Origin: Candidatus Nitrosocosmicus franklandus | Lineage (GTDB): Archaea; Thermoproteota; Nitrososphaeria; Nitrososphaerales; Nitrososphaeraceae | NCBI RefSeq assembly: GCF_900696045.1 | Contig: NZ_LR216287.1 | Coordinates: 620,001 to 684,000 of the forward strand | Direction: 5' to 3' | DNA: 64,000 nucleotides | Shown here: positions 1 to 9,984 of the stretch, piece after piece | Position numbering within the stretch: position 1 is the stretch's first letter | How the letters are laid out: every line of letters starts with the position of its first letter | Notes under the pieces: model-generated | Database searches by the model: none | Told to the model about the DNA's origin: nothing | What the model saw: only the letters and a program-made list of their open reading frames with translations | Made by a program: the position numbers and the translations under genes

Positions 1-1392
<1,392 letters not shown>

Positions 1393-1639
1393 CTAAATTA
1401 TGTTTATGTTTCGTAACAGATTTAGTCACTAATAAGCTAAGTATATTATTATAGCTATAGAGAAAGGTTAATTTTTGAATTATTTAATTCATGTTTCTAT
1501 AAAACAAGTAAAAAGAGTAGTCTAGATAAAGCTTTTAGAGATTTACTCCAGCAAGTTCAAACTACTGTGTCGAGGTAATTGATCATTATTTCAAAATTAA
1601 ATTAAATTAACAAAATTATGTTTTAGAAAAGTATTAATC

Positions 1640-1646
1640 AAAAAAA
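1640..1646 (-). terminator. Oligo-T tract after amoA
   Basis: Seven consecutive T on the minus strand, 12 to 18 bases past the amoA stop codon. Archaeal RNA polymerase terminates at such T-runs without needing a hairpin, so this is a plausible amoA terminator. Inference from position and composition only. Confidence 0.4.
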
Positions 1647-1657
1647 GGAATGGAGGT

Positions 1658-2308
1658 TTAGTCCCACTTACTCCAGGCTGCCATCCATCTGTATGTCCAT
1701 GTATTGAGTTTAGCACCCAAAGCCGCTATGGGGACACAAAGTACCGCTCCTGCACCGGCACCTAACGCGACAGGACTGTTATAGAACTTTCCTACTTGGG
1801 GTTCAATTGGAGTCATGTATGGAGGTAACGTGGGTCTAGGATACTTGAATGCCATTTCCAAGGGGTCGGCAACTAGTAACAAGTTGATCATATTAAACAG
1901 TGGCAGCGACATTCCTACCAATACACCACCGATCAATATAGCCGCGTGTTTGTTCCTTCTTGTTGCCCAGTATGCCAAATCCAACAACATAGCCGACGGT
2001 ATCCAAACAGGAACCACGACAAAATCGTATGGATATCCCAATGCAAACCATGCACCTTTGGCAACCCATGTATATATAGTCATTATAGTTGCATAATACG
2101 TAGCTGTACCTGGGACACCTGTAAACAACATATAGTATATAGCTCCTACCACAAGCATTGTGGATTGAGAAATTGAAAATACAACAAATGATGTCCATGC
2201 CCAGTCAGTATAGAAGATATAATCTCCTGCGTTGATTGTAAGCAACGTACTATTTACTGCAACAACAACTATGAATAAATAGTGAGTTGTACGTCTTAGC
2301 CAGACCAT
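1658..2308 (-). CDS. amoA: Ammonia monooxygenase subunit A (archaeal)
   Basis: A 216-residue integral membrane protein with about six hydrophobic segments. It matches archaeal AmoA along its whole length, including the conserved start MVWLRRTTHYLFI, the TDWAWTSF region and the C-terminal RWMAAWSKWD. AmoA is one of the membrane subunits of copper-dependent ammonia monooxygenase, which oxidises ammonia to hydroxylamine at the outer face of the cytoplasmic membrane. 216 residues is the usual archaeal length. amoX lies upstream on the same strand, 163 bases away, and a separate TATA-like box precedes amoA. amoB and amoC are not in the window, so the operon is split as in other soil thaumarchaea. 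Confidence 0.98.
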   Translation of the reverse strand: MVWLRRTTHYLFIVVVAVNSTLLTINAGDYIFYTDWAWTSFVVFSISQSTMLVVGAIYYMLFTGVPGTATYYATIMTIYTWVAKGAWFALGYPYDFVVVPVWIPSAMLLDLAYWATRRNKHAAILIGGVLVGMSLPLFNMINLLLVADPLEMAFKYPRPTLPPYMTPIEPQVGKFYNSPVALGAGAGAVLCVPIAALGAKLNTWTYRWMAAWSKWD

Positions 2309-2330
2309 TATTATGCTGTTCTTATAGGTA

Positions 2331-2339
2331 ATATATAAG
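2331..2339 (-). promoter_or_regulatory. TATA-like box for amoA
   Basis: On the minus strand the sequence reads CTTATATAT, ending 23 bases before the amoA ATG. This spacing suits a leaderless or nearly leaderless archaeal transcript starting at amoA itself rather than read-through from amoX only. Pattern-based call. Confidence 0.5.
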
Positions 2340-2471
2340 ATTTTGTGTATACTATTTTTAATTTTAAGATATTCTACTGCATCGCTTGCTTACATATTAA
2401 AAGACGATCAAAAATTAATTTATCTTAGAAACTAGGAAATAGAAAATTTAAAAAATATAATGGAAGTGATG

Positions 2472-2807
2472 TTACATTCTTACTGGCTTTTCGCCAACAA
2501 TCTTTAACATCCAAATCATACCCAATACTTCGATTACAGTTAGGACAGAGAGAGCATAGATGCCACTAGGTAACGGATATGCCCATGGATAAACAGTAAC
2601 ACCTACGTAAACACCACCAGCTGTAGCAACCCAACATAAAATAAAGCCCAATACTATAATTCCCTTCATATTTTCGACTCTTCGGCCGATCATACGTTCG
2701 ATTTCATCGCGACTTGCTCCATATGAACCACCGCCACTACCGCCACTACCGCCACTACTACCTGAACCGGTTTGTCCACTAGGTTTATACCCTTTTGGTA
2801 AAGTCAT
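2472..2807 (-). CDS. amoX: Ammonia monooxygenase-associated protein AmoX
   Basis: A 111-residue protein that I recognise as the small AmoX protein found beside archaeal amoA genes. The first 30 residues are a low-complexity Gly/Ser segment (GSGSSGGSGGSGGGSYG). An acidic-basic helix follows (RDEIERMIGRRVENMKG), then two hydrophobic segments, the second ending in GEKPVRM. It is conserved among ammonia-oxidising archaea and thought to be an extra subunit of the monooxygenase; no catalytic role is known. It is transcribed ahead of amoA on the same strand, and both genes have their own TATA-like sequence. Confidence 0.88.
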   Translation of the reverse strand: MTLPKGYKPSGQTGSGSSGGSGGSGGGSYGASRDEIERMIGRRVENMKGIIVLGFILCWVATAGGVYVGVTVYPWAYPLPSGIYALSVLTVIEVLGMIWMLKIVGEKPVRM

Positions 2808-2828
2808 TACATGTAATTAAGATAATAC

Positions 2829-2841
2829 CTTTTTAAATTTT
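2829..2841 (-). promoter_or_regulatory. TATA-like box for amoX
   Basis: The minus strand shows AATTTAAAAAGG centred about 27 bases before the amoX ATG, the spacing expected for an archaeal TATA/BRE element of a leaderless mRNA. Pattern-based. Confidence 0.4.
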
Positions 2842-2942
2842 GCTATACCTGCTTAAACTTTAATAAGAGGTATTTTGTTGGCAGGAAAAATGTAAAACAG
2901 GTCAACTAAAAAGGAGAGTGAAAGAGATTAAAAAAATATACC

Positions 2943-2949
2943 TATATAT
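2943..2949 (+). promoter_or_regulatory. TATA-like box for pdxS
   Basis: TATATAT lies 21 to 27 bases before the GTG start of pdxS. It is a plausible promoter for the pdxS-pdxT pair and supports the GTG at base 2970 as the translated start. Confidence 0.4.
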
Positions 2950-2969
2950 CGTTTTAGCCAATAGATCAT

Positions 2970-3941
2970 GTGGCTATCTCATTGGTACCCTGGAATAGAA
3001 AATCAGAGCGTCAAGAAATCTTTGAGGGAAAGAACAACAGAAAAACAAAAGGTAGTGTATTAGTTAAGAGGGGATTTGCTCACATGCAAAAGCATGGAGT
3101 AATTATGGACGTTACAAGTGTAGAACAAGCTCAAATTGCTGAGGAATCTGGCGCAGTTGCGGTTATGGTATTGGATAAATTGCCTTTTGATGTGCGAAAA
3201 GCTGGAGGAGTTGCAAGAACTGCAGGTGTAAAAATTATTCAAGATATTATGGACTCCGTCTCAATTCCCATAATGGCCAAGTGTAGAATTGGACATGTCG
3301 CAGAAGCAGAAATGTTGGAGACTTGTGGTGTAGATATGGTCGACGAGAGTGAGGTACTAACTCCAGCTGATGATGAAAACCACATTTGGAAATGGGACTT
3401 CACTGTTCCTTTCGTAAATGGTGCAAAGAATCTGGGTGAGGCGTTAAGAAGAATTGAGGAAGGCGCTTCAATGATTAGAACAAAAGGAGAGCCAGGGACA
3501 GGAAATGTGGCCGAAGCTGTTAACCACATCAAGATTCTTAACAAAGAAGTTCGAATGATACGTGGCGCTTATGCTGATAATGATTTTCAAGAGCTCATTA
3601 AGCTTTCAAGAAAATTCAGGGTATCCCTAGAAATGGTAAAAGAAGTGGGAAAATTAGGTCGGCTTCCAGTAGTAAATTTTGCAGCTGGAGGAATAACTAC
3701 TCCTTCGGACGCTGCATTCTTAATGAGACTTGGATGTGACGGTGTATTTGTCGGATCTGGAATATTTAAATCAGAGGATCCATCTTTACGAGCTAGAGCA
3801 GTGGTCTTGGCTACAACTTTTTTTGATGATGACAAAACTTTGCTTGAAGCCCAAAAAATGATAGATGAGAAGAAATCACTAGTTGGGTTAGATACAAAGA
3901 ATCTAGAACTCAGAATGCAAGAAAGAGGACCTGTTATCTAA
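2970..3941 (+). CDS. pdxS: Pyridoxal 5'-phosphate synthase, PdxS subunit
   Basis: A 323-residue TIM-barrel synthase that makes pyridoxal 5'-phosphate from ribose 5-phosphate, glyceraldehyde 3-phosphate and ammonia supplied by PdxT. Typical PdxS motifs are [21 protein letters not shown] near residue 42, [11 protein letters not shown], the TKGEPGTGN phosphate loop and the second phosphate site [13 protein letters not shown]. The GTG at 2970 is the only sensible start before the conserved core and gives an N-terminus about 30 residues longer than bacterial PdxS, within the archaeal range. The stop codon overlaps the pdxT start by one base (TAATG), so the pair is cotranslated. Confidence 0.96.
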   Translation: MAISLVPWNRKSERQEIFEGKNNRKTKGSVLVKRGFAHMQKHGVIMDVTSVEQAQIAEESGAVAVMVLDKLPFDVRKAGGVARTAGVKIIQDIMDSVSIPIMAKCRIGHVAEAEMLETCGVDMVDESEVLTPADDENHIWKWDFTVPFVNGAKNLGEALRRIEEGASMIRTKGEPGTGNVAEAVNHIKILNKEVRMIRGAYADNDFQELIKLSRKFRVSLEMVKEVGKLGRLPVVNFAAGGITTPSDAAFLMRLGCDGVFVGSGIFKSEDPSLRARAVVLATTFFDDDKTLLEAQKMIDEKKSLVGLDTKNLELRMQERGPVI

Positions 3942-4597
3942 TGACAAAGCTTAAAATCGCAATATTAGGCATCCAAGGAGACATTGAAGAAAATTATAAT
4001 GCAGTTAAGGCATCGATAAAGGATCTAAATACAGAAGGAGAGGTAATTCGCTTAAAAAATATTGATGCTCTTGAAGATTTGGATGGGTTAGTAATACCCG
4101 GAGGAGAGAGCACGGTGATGGGAACATTGCTGTCTCTTCAAAAAATGCAGTTACAATTGTTACGAAACAAGATAATTAAAGGACTACCTGTTTTAGGAAC
4201 GTGTGCAGGCCTCATCCTTTTGGCTAGCAAAGCATATGACAAGAACGTTGGTGAAACAAATCAACATCTATTACAACTACTAGATGTCACTGTTGAAAGA
4301 AATGCATTCGGAAGACAAAGGGAGTCATTTGAAACTTACTTAGATATTCCCATTTTGGGAGAAGAACTTTTTAGAGGAGTTTTCATCAGGGGTCCAATAA
4401 TCAATAACATAGGGAAGAACGTGCAGATCTTAACGAAATTCGAAGAAAAGATTGTTGCTGTACGCCAAGATAATATAATTGGGACGTCATTTCATCCTGA
4501 ACTTGCGGACGACAACAGATTTCATCAGGTATTTCTAGATATTTGCATAAGATACAACAAATTAAAGGAAATTGATGGAGATAATCATAAAGAGTAA
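3941..4597 (+). CDS. pdxT: Pyridoxal 5'-phosphate synthase glutaminase subunit PdxT
   Basis: A 218-residue class I glutaminase that hydrolyses glutamine and passes ammonia to PdxS. The substrate-binding loop PGGEST is near residue 49, the nucleophile cysteine lies in GTCAGL near residue 87, and the His-Glu pair is in FHPEL near residue 186. Start and stop coupling with pdxS is a TAATG overlap. Length is slightly above bacterial PdxT, mostly a short C-terminal extension. Confidence 0.96.
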   Translation: MTKLKIAILGIQGDIEENYNAVKASIKDLNTEGEVIRLKNIDALEDLDGLVIPGGESTVMGTLLSLQKMQLQLLRNKIIKGLPVLGTCAGLILLASKAYDKNVGETNQHLLQLLDVTVERNAFGRQRESFETYLDIPILGEELFRGVFIRGPIINNIGKNVQILTKFEEKIVAVRQDNIIGTSFHPELADDNRFHQVFLDICIRYNKLKEIDGDNHKE

Positions 4598-4770
4598 AAG
4601 TTTGCTATCAAATAGACGATAGAATGACATCATTTTAAATAATCTTACTTTTGATTAGTTTAAAGGAATCTTAAACTCATAATAATTATTGACAATAACA
4701 TTATAAACTACTTTATATTCGGTTTTCTTATGCTTATAATCCTTCATGAGGGTACACTAAACTTCTCAAG

Positions 4771-4886
4771 TGCGGGAGGTGGGATTTGAACCCACGAACC
4801 CCTGAGAGACGGGATCCCTTATATGGATCTTAAGTCCCGCGTCTCCAAAATGAAATATTTATTTGGCCAGGCTCTACAACCCCCGC
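4771..4886 (-). tRNA. tRNA-Leu(TAA) with canonical intron and probable second D-loop intron
   Basis: On the minus strand a class II tRNA can be folded: acceptor GCGGGGG with CTCCCGC plus discriminator A, T-arm GTGGG-TTCAAAT-CCCAC, a variable-arm stem CTC-TCA-GGG, and anticodon arm CGGGA-CTTAAGA-TCCCG with anticodon TAA. A 13-base intron (4816-4828) interrupts the standard site between positions 37 and 38. The gene is still about 17 bases too long: the D-loop after GGCCAA carries an AT-rich hairpin (CCAAA...TTTGG) that looks like a second intron. The D-stem (GTA with GAC) is imperfect in any reading I tried, so exact D-arm boundaries are uncertain. Confidence 0.8.
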
Positions 4887-6326
4887 CCATTAACCTTATT
4901 TCTAAAATGGTTATATATATCATGAATTCTGCTAGTAGATCCTTCGACAAGTACGAAATCAAGTTTCAGCAAATCAACCTCCTAAGAATAAATGAACATA
5001 CAATCTTGTTGATGAACAAATCATACAAGAATACTATTTTGGGAAGAAAATAATCAAAAAGAGCAGGTATTAGTACAATAAATAAACCAGAATATAAATA
5101 AAAATATGGGTTTGATAAAGTTCATTTGGACAATTTCTATGTCGATCGTTGTGATCAACTAGGGATACTAGCTAATTTATCTGAAATTAACGGTGATATG
5201 GTGAAATCTTAGAACTACAGTAATCTTTCCACAGATGTTTGTATAATATGATTATTCGTTAGTAATCCACTAGTATTACGAATATTATAGTACCTAAAAC
5301 TCCCACATCAAGGAACCTGACAGGTGGAACTAGATCCATATTCACAAAATCTCTCTAAAGAACTCTGTTTATGGAATGATAATAACATATTTTAGATTAT
5401 CTTTGTCTTCTTTTTATAGTTCAGTTTTACTCCTTATCAAACTATGATTTGATACTCACATCCTAAATGCATGTTCTTCCTCTTGCACAGTGGGAAAAAA
5501 TGCGCGGCTTATTTTCAGTCATTGATGCATCAAAATTTAGAAGATAGATCAAGTTCAGATGCTTCCAATTGATTAGGTTCCAATCTCGTTGAAATCACTC
5601 GTAGCAAGAGTACAGAATGGTAACATAGATCGCATATTTGATCAATCTCAATATAGAGGTGGTTTGCACTTTCCACTATTCTTATTGAATTGAATTCTAC
5701 TATGACAATTTGACTTACAAATATGTTTTAGAATACTAACCCGTATTGAGAATGTCATGTTAACCATGTCTCCTCTAAATTTGATAAAGTCAACCAAATT
5801 TAACTAAATTTGGTGTTTAACTGCTTCTAAAATTTACTATGAAATTATAAATTCTTGATTCAAGATTTTCCGTTTATAGATTGGTGTAACTAGTACCAAG
5901 GGATCGAGAAATTTGCTTTTAAATTTGAAGATATTTAATTCGGCCTGACTTTGACAACGTATAGTAAATCCTATCCATAAGGAATCAAGTTTTTTTAGGT
6001 TTGTAGATGCATTGGAAGATTTATTTTTGGTAAAACAAGAATCATTGCTATCGAATATGCTTTGAGTGTACAGTTATTATTACCTCAACTTATGAGAGAT
6101 ATAAAGAATGAGTTAAATTTTCTCAAATTATATGAAAAATTGTGAATATTACAAGTTCAAGCATTCTAGTATTAGAGGACAACTGAAAATGAGATGAGCA
6201 GATAATTCAATACAATGTTAACAAAGTGTTGGTATAGATATCCAGAACCAAAAAAAAGTCTTAAAAATTCTTTCTTTAGAGTTATTATAATTCAACTTCA
6301 TATATGAACTATTGCAATAGACGATA
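4887..6326 (+). other. Long gene-poor region
   Basis: No intact gene is visible over about 1.4 kb. Small open stretches look like remnants: a minus-strand frame open at 5530-5727 (66 codons without a normal start; it contains EIDQICDLCYHSVLLLR) and a plus-strand piece near 6050-6145 reading EYALSVQLLLPQLMRDIKNE. Neither is assignable. A perfect palindrome with 10-base arms lies at 5794-5815. Confidence 0.5.
5794..5815. repeat. Perfect 10-bp palindrome
   Basis: ACCAAATTTA, two spacer bases AC, then the exact reverse complement TAAATTTGGT. It lies inside a long non-coding gap with no gene nearby in either direction. It could be a dimeric protein-binding site or an AT-rich hairpin; nothing more can be said from sequence. 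Confidence 0.6.
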
Positions 6327-6980
6327 ATGATTGATAAAAGATCTATCGCGACTAAGCAATTCATATTTACTTATATTGTTACGATCTTTCTTGTAACAGT
6401 ACCTTTAGTAGGATCAGGAATAAGTGTTCTTGGACAAAATGCCACAATGCCGTATATAGTTAATGAAACCATTATTGATGACTATTATTACTATGGACAA
6501 CCAATTTACTATACTGAAGATGAAGATGACGACGACAATTCTGATAGTGACAATGACAACTCGAATGAAGGGAACAACTATTACTATATTGATAACAATG
6601 GTAAAGTTTACTACAAGGACGAGAATAATAACTTTTATTACACTGATGTTGAAGGTCACCACTATTGGTATGACAATGATGGTCACAAGTACTATTGTGT
6701 AGATCACAATCATAACCAGAAATTCTATTATGATGACAATGGTAACAAAGTAGCCCATGATGAAAAAGGAGATAGTAGAACTGCTTATGATAGTCATTCA
6801 AGTGGTACTCACGTCTACTATTCGATTTTCAATAATGGTAACCACGTCCAATTAAGCGGCGGCGGATCATTTATTCATCATGATGGTATCATCCATGATC
6901 ATTCGAGTGGTGGCCTTTCACCTCAAAGTGGCTTTTCGTTACATGAAGGCGAAGAATTTAGAGGTCATGGAGGTAGATGA
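6327..6980 (+). CDS. Secreted Tyr/Asp/Asn/His-rich repeat protein
   Basis: A 217-residue protein of unknown function. Residues 1-36 are a signal peptide (basic start, hydrophobic core, cleavage likely near VLGQ). The mature part is acidic and extremely rich in Tyr, Asp, Asn, His and Gly. Residues about 82-142 contain roughly six degenerate repeats of 9-11 residues of the type YYxDxxGxx (for example YYIDNNGKV, YYKDENNNF, YWYDNDGHK, YYDDNGNKV). The C-terminus is Gly/His-rich and ends RGHGGR. There is no anchor, so it is probably released or cell-surface associated. The Asp/Asn/His content suggests metal binding; that is inference. It stands alone between long gaps. Confidence 0.7.
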   Translation: MIDKRSIATKQFIFTYIVTIFLVTVPLVGSGISVLGQNATMPYIVNETIIDDYYYYGQPIYYTEDEDDDDNSDSDNDNSNEGNNYYYIDNNGKVYYKDENNNFYYTDVEGHHYWYDNDGHKYYCVDHNHNQKFYYDDNGNKVAHDEKGDSRTAYDSHSSGTHVYYSIFNNGNHVQLSGGGSFIHHDGIIHDHSSGGLSPQSGFSLHEGEEFRGHGGR

Positions 6981-7457
6981 TTAGTTCACTTATAGGTTGG
7001 CGAACTTATGCTAAACAACTCGTCATATGGATGTGTTATTCGTTAGGCTATCACGATAATGATTTGATTGAAAAAAGACCAAGACTATATCCAAAAGGAT
7101 CGACCCTAGCGACATGCACCTCTTTCTAGGAATTTATTACAACTTTTATTCAATGTTAAATATCTTCTTAATCTTGTAATAATACGAGCATACAAGAAAT
7201 ATTGAATGATGACCGTGATGAGCTTGAATGGTTTAGAGATATATTCAGGGTTACTAACTGGGTCTAAATGGTATGTTGGTTTTTAAACACACCTTAGATC
7301 GATAATTCTGGTTTTATTCGAACTATGTAACTTTTCAATTGTTTTAGCTATATTACAAAATCTTATCGCAATGGGATACTGTTTTTTTTGGTCTCTAGAG
7401 CACTACGCTGTGTATATATGCGTAAAGATTAAAACAAACGGGTTGTCATTCTCATGA
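6981..7457 (+). other. Intergenic region
   Basis: About 480 bases with no supported gene, RNA or repeat. A T-rich run (positions about 7382-7390) is the only compositional feature. Confidence 0.4.
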
Positions 7458-7772
7458 ATGGGTCGCGACATAATACCAAAAGCGAGTCAGATTGACGAAA
7501 TAGAAAGTTTAGCTTTATTGGATGTCGAAAAGCAATTATGTATTAACCATACAAAGAGATCGTATAATAAAAAGACCTACGACTCACATCTCTCACGGGT
7601 AGATGGATTCAATATTTTTGAAAATATCGTTATAGAAGTACAGTTCCAATATTATAGGTTAGTTTTAGATACACTCAATAACACTAAGGTAGATTTCGTT
7701 AAGGAGGAATTAGTCACTTTGGAAATATACGATTCTCATATTGAATCATCGTTTAATAAATATCGTGTATGA
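7458..7772 (+). CDS. Small hypothetical protein
   Basis: A 104-residue open frame with an ATG start and no recognisable family. The middle is weakly amphipathic (ENIVIEVQFQYYRLVLDTLNN) and there are no membrane segments, cysteine motifs or repeats. It lies alone in a region full of broken genes, so it may be a lineage-specific gene or a fortuitous frame. Low confidence. Confidence 0.3.
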   Translation: MGRDIIPKASQIDEIESLALLDVEKQLCINHTKRSYNKKTYDSHLSRVDGFNIFENIVIEVQFQYYRLVLDTLNNTKVDFVKEELVTLEIYDSHIESSFNKYRV

Positions 7773-8006
7773 GTTCAGACAATAGGATCAAATCTTTTCA
7801 CAAAAGAAACAGAATTTTCTAATATTGGTTGGCAAGTTTTGAAATTTGATTATAGATGTGCGAATACCTTCTTGATCGTGTATAAACTGTGACAAAAAGA
7901 GGCTTAACGAATGTGAAATATGGTGGAGTTTTTTTTGTGATGATCACACACTAATCTTGAAAGAGGAGAAAGACTCTTTCTATCCCCTTATTTAACTACT
8001 CCATGT

Positions 8007-9074
8007 CTAACTTTTAAGATACTCTTTTAAGAACTTGATAGTCTTAGAAAATGCTAAGGATGATTCAGATGTATCAAAAAGAATTGTTTGAAATCCATGA
8101 GGCACACATTCATAAGCACCCAGTTTTACCGGAACACCCGTAATATCCAAACCTTGATAAAGTCTAACTGATTCACTTAGCAATGTTTCTTTGGTTCCTA
8201 CCTGAATCAAGGTTGGGGAAAATCCCTTATTAAAGTCACCATAAACAGGTGAAACATAAGGATTCTTCTGATCTATGATATGAGCATATGCTTCCCCCAT
8301 ATTTTTTAGCATAGATTCTGATATGAATGGGTCTGTCGTATTTAGTGTTAAACGAGTATCCCCCCGCTCCGAAAATGTCCGCTCAAGGAAACCAAAGTGC
8401 TACAACAGCAGGTAATCCACTCCTTCGTCACGCATTTTTAACACAGAACTAGCCACCAAGCCCCCTCCCGCAGAATCACCATGCATCCCTATATCATCAA
8501 GAGAGACACCCTGATCCTTTAGTGCCATTATGACAGAAACAACCTCACTTGTTATCTCACCCCATTTTGAAGAGGGAGCAAGAGAATAATCTACAGATAT
8601 GACTCTGAGGCCAGTAGCATTTGCCATAGGCATGGAATTGACCAAAGTAGAATTTGCACCCAGAATAGTATATCCGCTACCATGTATGTAGACCAGTGCT
8701 TTAACATTGTCAACTCAATTCTTAGGCTTGATATCGAGTACGGTACATTACCGAATTTAGCTGATGTTATACTAGCTTCAAAACTGTCTACGAGAGATTG
8801 GGATTGAGTAATAGACATAGCGGAAACCTGTGCATTCAACACATCACAACCATTCAGATCATTTGGTTCTGGAGTAACAAACGCCGATATTTGCGAGGTA
8901 ATATTTTTCAGAGCATTTTGTGCCTCCTTTGATATTGTTGTAGGTATGGTTATAATAGGATTACTGCTGTTAGTTGCAATCTGACCATAAATGACATTCA
9001 TTTGGTTGATGTCTAAAAATACACTTGAGTGTAAAACTAAAACAAAACGCTATAATAAGAATAAATTTCCTCAT
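8007..9074 (-). pseudogene. Broken secreted alpha/beta hydrolase (esterase/lipase, HSL type)
   Basis: Pieces in different minus-strand frames join into one esterase. From 9074 a signal peptide MRKFILIIAFCFSFTL is followed by a frameshift near 9030 into INQMNVIYGQ. A second frameshift near 8748 leads into LDIKPKN, then a TGA at about 8716, then YIHGSGY (oxyanion loop) and HGDSAGGG (catalytic Ser). A frameshift near 8410 leads into VVALWFP, then another TGA followed by ADIFGAGG, then a shift at a run of six G near 8360 and DTRLTLNTTDPFIS. The C-terminal part 8007-8312 carries VGTKETLLSES and the catalytic His in PHGFQ. Both in-frame TGA sit where Trp would fit. With four shifts and two stops the gene is dead. 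Confidence 0.85.
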
Positions 9075-9106
9075 TTTGAATCCGATTGTTAGAATATTTC
9101 TTTTAG

Positions 9107-9491
9107 CTAGCCAAAATCACCAAACGCGACCATTGAAGCCAGAGTTATCAGTTTCATCATTTCATCAATACATTTCAGAGCCACTTTTATCATTTTCCTT
9201 AGCATTTATGAACTCGTTTACATAATTGGCGTCTCGATAAGACTATTTCTAACCATCCTTCCTCGTCCGCACTAGCAGAGATCTTTTTGGCAAGATTAGT
9301 TAAATTTAGTATATCCCTTCTAGAAGTCAAGTTACAAACTTCAAATTTCAACACACCGTGTTTTGTAAAAACTCATGTGAATATTTGTTGTATATTTTTA
9401 CTAACGCCTCATGATTCCTTTTTGGCGCCCGATACAAGTAGATTTCAAGATGCCCTATATCAATGGTTGAATTTCGATTCGAAGTACTCAT
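9107..9491 (-). pseudogene. Broken DUF1428-like protein
   Basis: The minus strand starts with ATG at 9491 and reads MSTSNRNSTIDIGHLEIYLYR, then PKRNHEALVKIYNKYSHEFLQ, and stops. A shift of frame near 9370 resumes with HGVLKFEVCNL and NLAKKISASADEEGWLEIVLS. A second shift near 9250 gives DANYVNEFINAKEND, and a third gives DEMMKLITLASM before TAG at 9107. The order (PK.NHEA, HGVL.(F)EV, SA..DEE.W.E, a final hydrophobic helix) is that of DUF1428-like dimeric alpha-beta barrel proteins of unknown function. It follows the dead esterase gene on the same strand, so a block of genes is decaying together. Confidence 0.65.
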
Positions 9492-9984
9492 AAGTCTGAA
9501 TACCACATCATTAAAATGATTATGTGAAAAAATGTATAGTTAATTAATCTTAGTATTTGGGACTAAATTGCTAAAACAGGATATCTTCTTTAGTACAGGG
9601 ATTCATTGTATAATGAAAAATAATTTTGGTGACCCAAATATATTGAAATTTAGAAATCAATTCTGTTAACCGTGCTCGAACTGTTTTGAAATTGTTTTAT
9701 GCCAATGATGTTCCTTTTTGACCCCAAAAAGTGTGAAAATTTTAGCAACACTTTAAGGCTAAGCATAACCATTACAATAGATGAAATTTAGAGCAAAGAT
9801 CATTGTGATATGTTTTCTAATTGTTTTTTTTTGTTTATGAGGTTTTGGACCGCCAATCCCTCCCCCCATCAAATGGTTTTGTATTAATGAACCTGGATAA
9901 AAAAACGGGAATGGGTTATATTTCTCAATACAACTCATTTCGCAATAGAATATCATATAGACAATATTGGTAAAACAATCAGGA
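9492..9984 (+). other. Intergenic region
   Basis: About 490 bases with no supported gene. Homopolymer runs (T9 near 9824, C6 near 9862) and no obvious RNA structure. Confidence 0.4.

Noticed and set aside
1815-2198. Several frames overlapping amoA
   Set aside because: Shadows of amoA, which is unambiguous.
4823-5053. Plus-strand 76-codon frame
   Set aside because: It begins inside the tRNA-Leu gene and has no family resemblance.
6414-6801. Minus-strand open frames opposite the Tyr-rich protein gene
   Set aside because: They arise from the biased codons of the repeat gene on the other strand; hydrophobic composition but no family, and the plus-strand gene has a signal peptide and start.
8385-8716. 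TGA read as Trp (recoding)
   Set aside because: The same gene also has several frameshifts, and intact genes in the window end normally at TGA.
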